Position numbers and translations under genes: made by a program. Below, piece after piece: positions 62,856 to 64,000 of a DNA stretch of 64,000 nt; the first letter of the stretch is position 1, and each line of letters begins with the position of its first letter. Under the pieces are notes generated by a model. That model made no database searches. It was not told where the DNA came from and saw only the letters and a list, made by a program, of their open reading frames with translations. The DNA is taken from NCBI RefSeq assembly GCF_044336245.1, contig NZ_CP172346.1, positions 3,968,001 to 4,032,000 on the forward strand, given 5' to 3'. This DNA comes from Schlesneria sphaerica. GTDB lineage: Bacteria > Planctomycetota > Planctomycetia > Planctomycetales > Planctomycetaceae.

Positions 62856-63326
62856 TCAGCCGGGAATTGCCCCCCGGATTGCATCGAGAGTTTGCACGAG
62901 CACTGTCAGTTGTGACTTGCTGACCCCCTTCATGAGGAGGGCGTGGAGGTCCAGCACGGGCTGATCGAGACGATTGAGAAGCTGGAGTGCCGCCGGCTTC
63001 GGTTCCACGACGAAGATACGTCGATCGACTTCGGACTGAGTTTTTGTGATGAGGTCCAGAGCGAGTAATTGATCGATGACACGGGTAATCGCAGGAGCGA
63101 CCTGAATCATTCGCTCGGCGATTTCGAGGCAGGGCATCGGTTTGCCCTCGCCACGAAGAATCCGCAGCACGTTGTATTGAGACAGCGTCAGGCCGTACTC
63201 GCGCATGAGTCGGGCCATGCGGTTTTCCAGCAGATCACTCGTTCGCAGTATGGCCAGCATGGCTTCCTGCTCGATCGAAGCAAAAGGGCCTCGCTTCTTC
63301 AATTCATCGCGAAGCGTTGAAGTCAT
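62856..63326 (-). CDS. MarR-family transcriptional regulator
   Basis: The 156-aa protein has the MarR winged-helix pattern: ARLMREYGLTLSQYNVLRILRGEG, then CLEIAERMIQVAPAITRVIDQLLALDLITKTQSEVDRRIFVVE. The SEVDRR wing motif and a C-terminal dimer helix (LLNRLDQPVLDLHALLM) are clear. Cys residues are few (one in MPCLEI), so an oxidation switch would be unusual. Its promoter contains the operator 63359-63373, and an identical operator lies toward doxX. It is therefore likely an autorepressor that also controls doxX. Confidence 0.93.
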   Translation of the reverse strand: MTSTLRDELKKRGPFASIEQEAMLAILRTSDLLENRMARLMREYGLTLSQYNVLRILRGEGKPMPCLEIAERMIQVAPAITRVIDQLLALDLITKTQSEVDRRIFVVEPKPAALQLLNRLDQPVLDLHALLMKGVSKSQLTVLVQTLDAIRGAIPG

Positions 63327-63358
63327 ATCTCATTCCCGGATGTCGTCTGACGGAGAAT

Positions 63359-63386
63359 AGTTTACATGTAAATTTTCTGCTGTCAA
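63359..63386 (-). promoter_or_regulatory. marR promoter with operator copy 2
   Basis: On the minus strand, TTGACA (63381-63386) and TAAACT (63359-63364) are 16 bases apart, a good sigma-70 promoter. The palindrome TTTACATGTAAA (63361-63372) fills the spacer and overlaps the -10 box. The extended 15-base site is the same as at 62828-62842. This arrangement is a classic autorepression site. Confidence 0.8.
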
Positions 63387-63473
63387 GCGGAAATATCTGT
63401 GAAAACCAAAGTCCGCCCTTCCCCTGGACCAGCGTCTCCGGGGACGGTCTGTTAATACGGAATACAGTACCAC

Positions 63474-64000
63474 TCACTCGAACGCCGGGGATTCGGTTTT
63501 CACCCATTTCGGGGGATTGAAGATGTCTGCGACGGGCATGGCGAAGCCGGGGAGGTGAGGGTGACCGGTGATGACCTGTGGCTCCTTCAACATCTGGCGC
63601 GAACTGCGGCCGATGAACTGGTGGATGTGACGCGTCACGGGGTCGATGATCCAGACCCCCGCGACGCCCCACTGAAGATATGCTTCGACCCGTGCGGCCA
63701 TTGATTCCCGGCGGTCGTTAGTAGAAGCGACTTCGACGGTCAGGACCGGCAGTGTCTCGGTCATCAGCTTGTCAGTTTCGGCGAAGCGATTCCCTTCTTC
63801 GAAGCGAAAACAGGAAATGGCCGGACACCGGACGGTCGGCTGTTCGCGTTTCAGGATCAGCGGCAGCTCAAAGCAGGCGTAAGTATCAGGCGATTTTTTG
63901 AGGACCGTCGCGAGCGACTTGGACAGATTTCTTACGACATCTCCGTGAGCTTCGTCGGGCGGCTCGAGACGGGTAAAGCGACCGTCGACCAGTTCAATCC
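63474..64000 (-). CDS. Uma2-family protein (restriction-endonuclease-like fold), N-terminus outside window
   Basis: The frame is open through the right edge, so the N-terminus is missing; the internal ATG at 63764 is not the start. The visible part reads like Uma2 (DUF820): ELVDGRFTRLEPPDEAHGDVV near the edge, FELPLILKREQPTVRCPAIS, then LPVLTVEVASTNDRRESM with the catalytic-type D/E-x-K region, KVEAYL-like ARVEAYLQWGVAGVWIIDP. Uma2 proteins are PD-(D/E)XK-like and very numerous in planctomycetes and cyanobacteria. Their biological role is not established. Confidence 0.85.
   Translation of the reverse strand, partial: IELVDGRFTRLEPPDEAHGDVVRNLSKSLATVLKKSPDTYACFELPLILKREQPTVRCPAISCFRFEEGNRFAETDKLMTETLPVLTVEVASTNDRRESMAARVEAYLQWGVAGVWIIDPVTRHIHQFIGRSSRQMLKEPQVITGHPHLPGFAMPVADIFNPPKWVKTESPAFE

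Noticed and set aside
1..64000. CRISPR array, prophage, complete transposon or rRNA operon
   Set aside because: No regular spacer-repeat pattern, integrase, transposase or rRNA-like sequence was seen.

Overview
The window looks like a chromosomal segment of a heterotrophic planctomycete (Planctomycetota, probably Planctomycetaceae-like). This rests on recognised gene families: a CxxCH heme protein of the planctomycete/verrucomicrobial type with HEAT-like repeats, a DUF1559 pseudopilin followed by a carboxypeptidase-regulatory-like lipoprotein, a Tat-exported DUF1501 protein, secreted PQQ-like and WD40 propellers, SMP-30/gluconolactonase, FHA-repeat and MJ0042 zinc-ribbon proteins. The species cannot be fixed from the sequence alone. 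The DNA is moderately GC-rich. Genes are mostly short operons on both strands. No rRNA, tRNA, CRISPR array, complete insertion sequence or replication origin was seen.

Layout. 1-3.3 kb: end of a heme/HEAT protein coupled to two amidohydrolase-fold genes. 3.3-4.5 kb: small AT-richer accessory patch with an orphan gene and a decayed AAA+ ATPase behind a 13-bp inverted repeat. 4.5-11 kb: secreted WD40 protein, duplicated Cys-motif metal-binding-like protein, Cys-rich secreted protein, nucleoside deoxyribosyltransferase, EF-hand protein. 11.6-14.7 kb: FtsQ-like protein, small membrane protein, seven-iron ferredoxin, and a membrane protein/winged-helix regulator operon with matching 17-bp operators. 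15-19.7 kb: pseudopilin, lipoprotein, metallophosphoesterase, DUF1501.

19.9-31.3 kb is the most interesting part. A 741-aa fusion of a fold-type I PLP aminotransferase and a radical SAM enzyme lies beside a LysR regulator. The LysR gene is divergent from an operon of phosphotriesterase-like hydrolase, SelA-like PLP enzyme, deacetylase-type amidohydrolase and an MFS transporter. A 21-bp perfect inverted repeat sits in the divergent promoter where a LysR activator would bind. Convergent to this is pxpBCA (5-oxoprolinase). Together they suggest import and breakdown (possibly remodelling) of a cyclic or acylated amino compound. The substrate is unknown.

31.5-54.8 kb: mostly housekeeping: ECF sigma factor, pyrB, pdxJ, trpC, a short-form pheT, cobalamin adenosyltransferase. 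Mixed in are large secreted or membrane-anchored planctomycete proteins (PQQ-like, MJ0042, FHA), cyanophycinase, VOC, DUF6940, EamA and LLM proteins. 55-64 kb: MFS plus thioredoxin-like operon, a PIN-domain toxin-antitoxin pair, a frameshifted endonuclease/exonuclease/phosphatase gene, an amidohydrolase, a MarR-DoxX module with two identical operators, and a Uma2-family gene running off the right edge.
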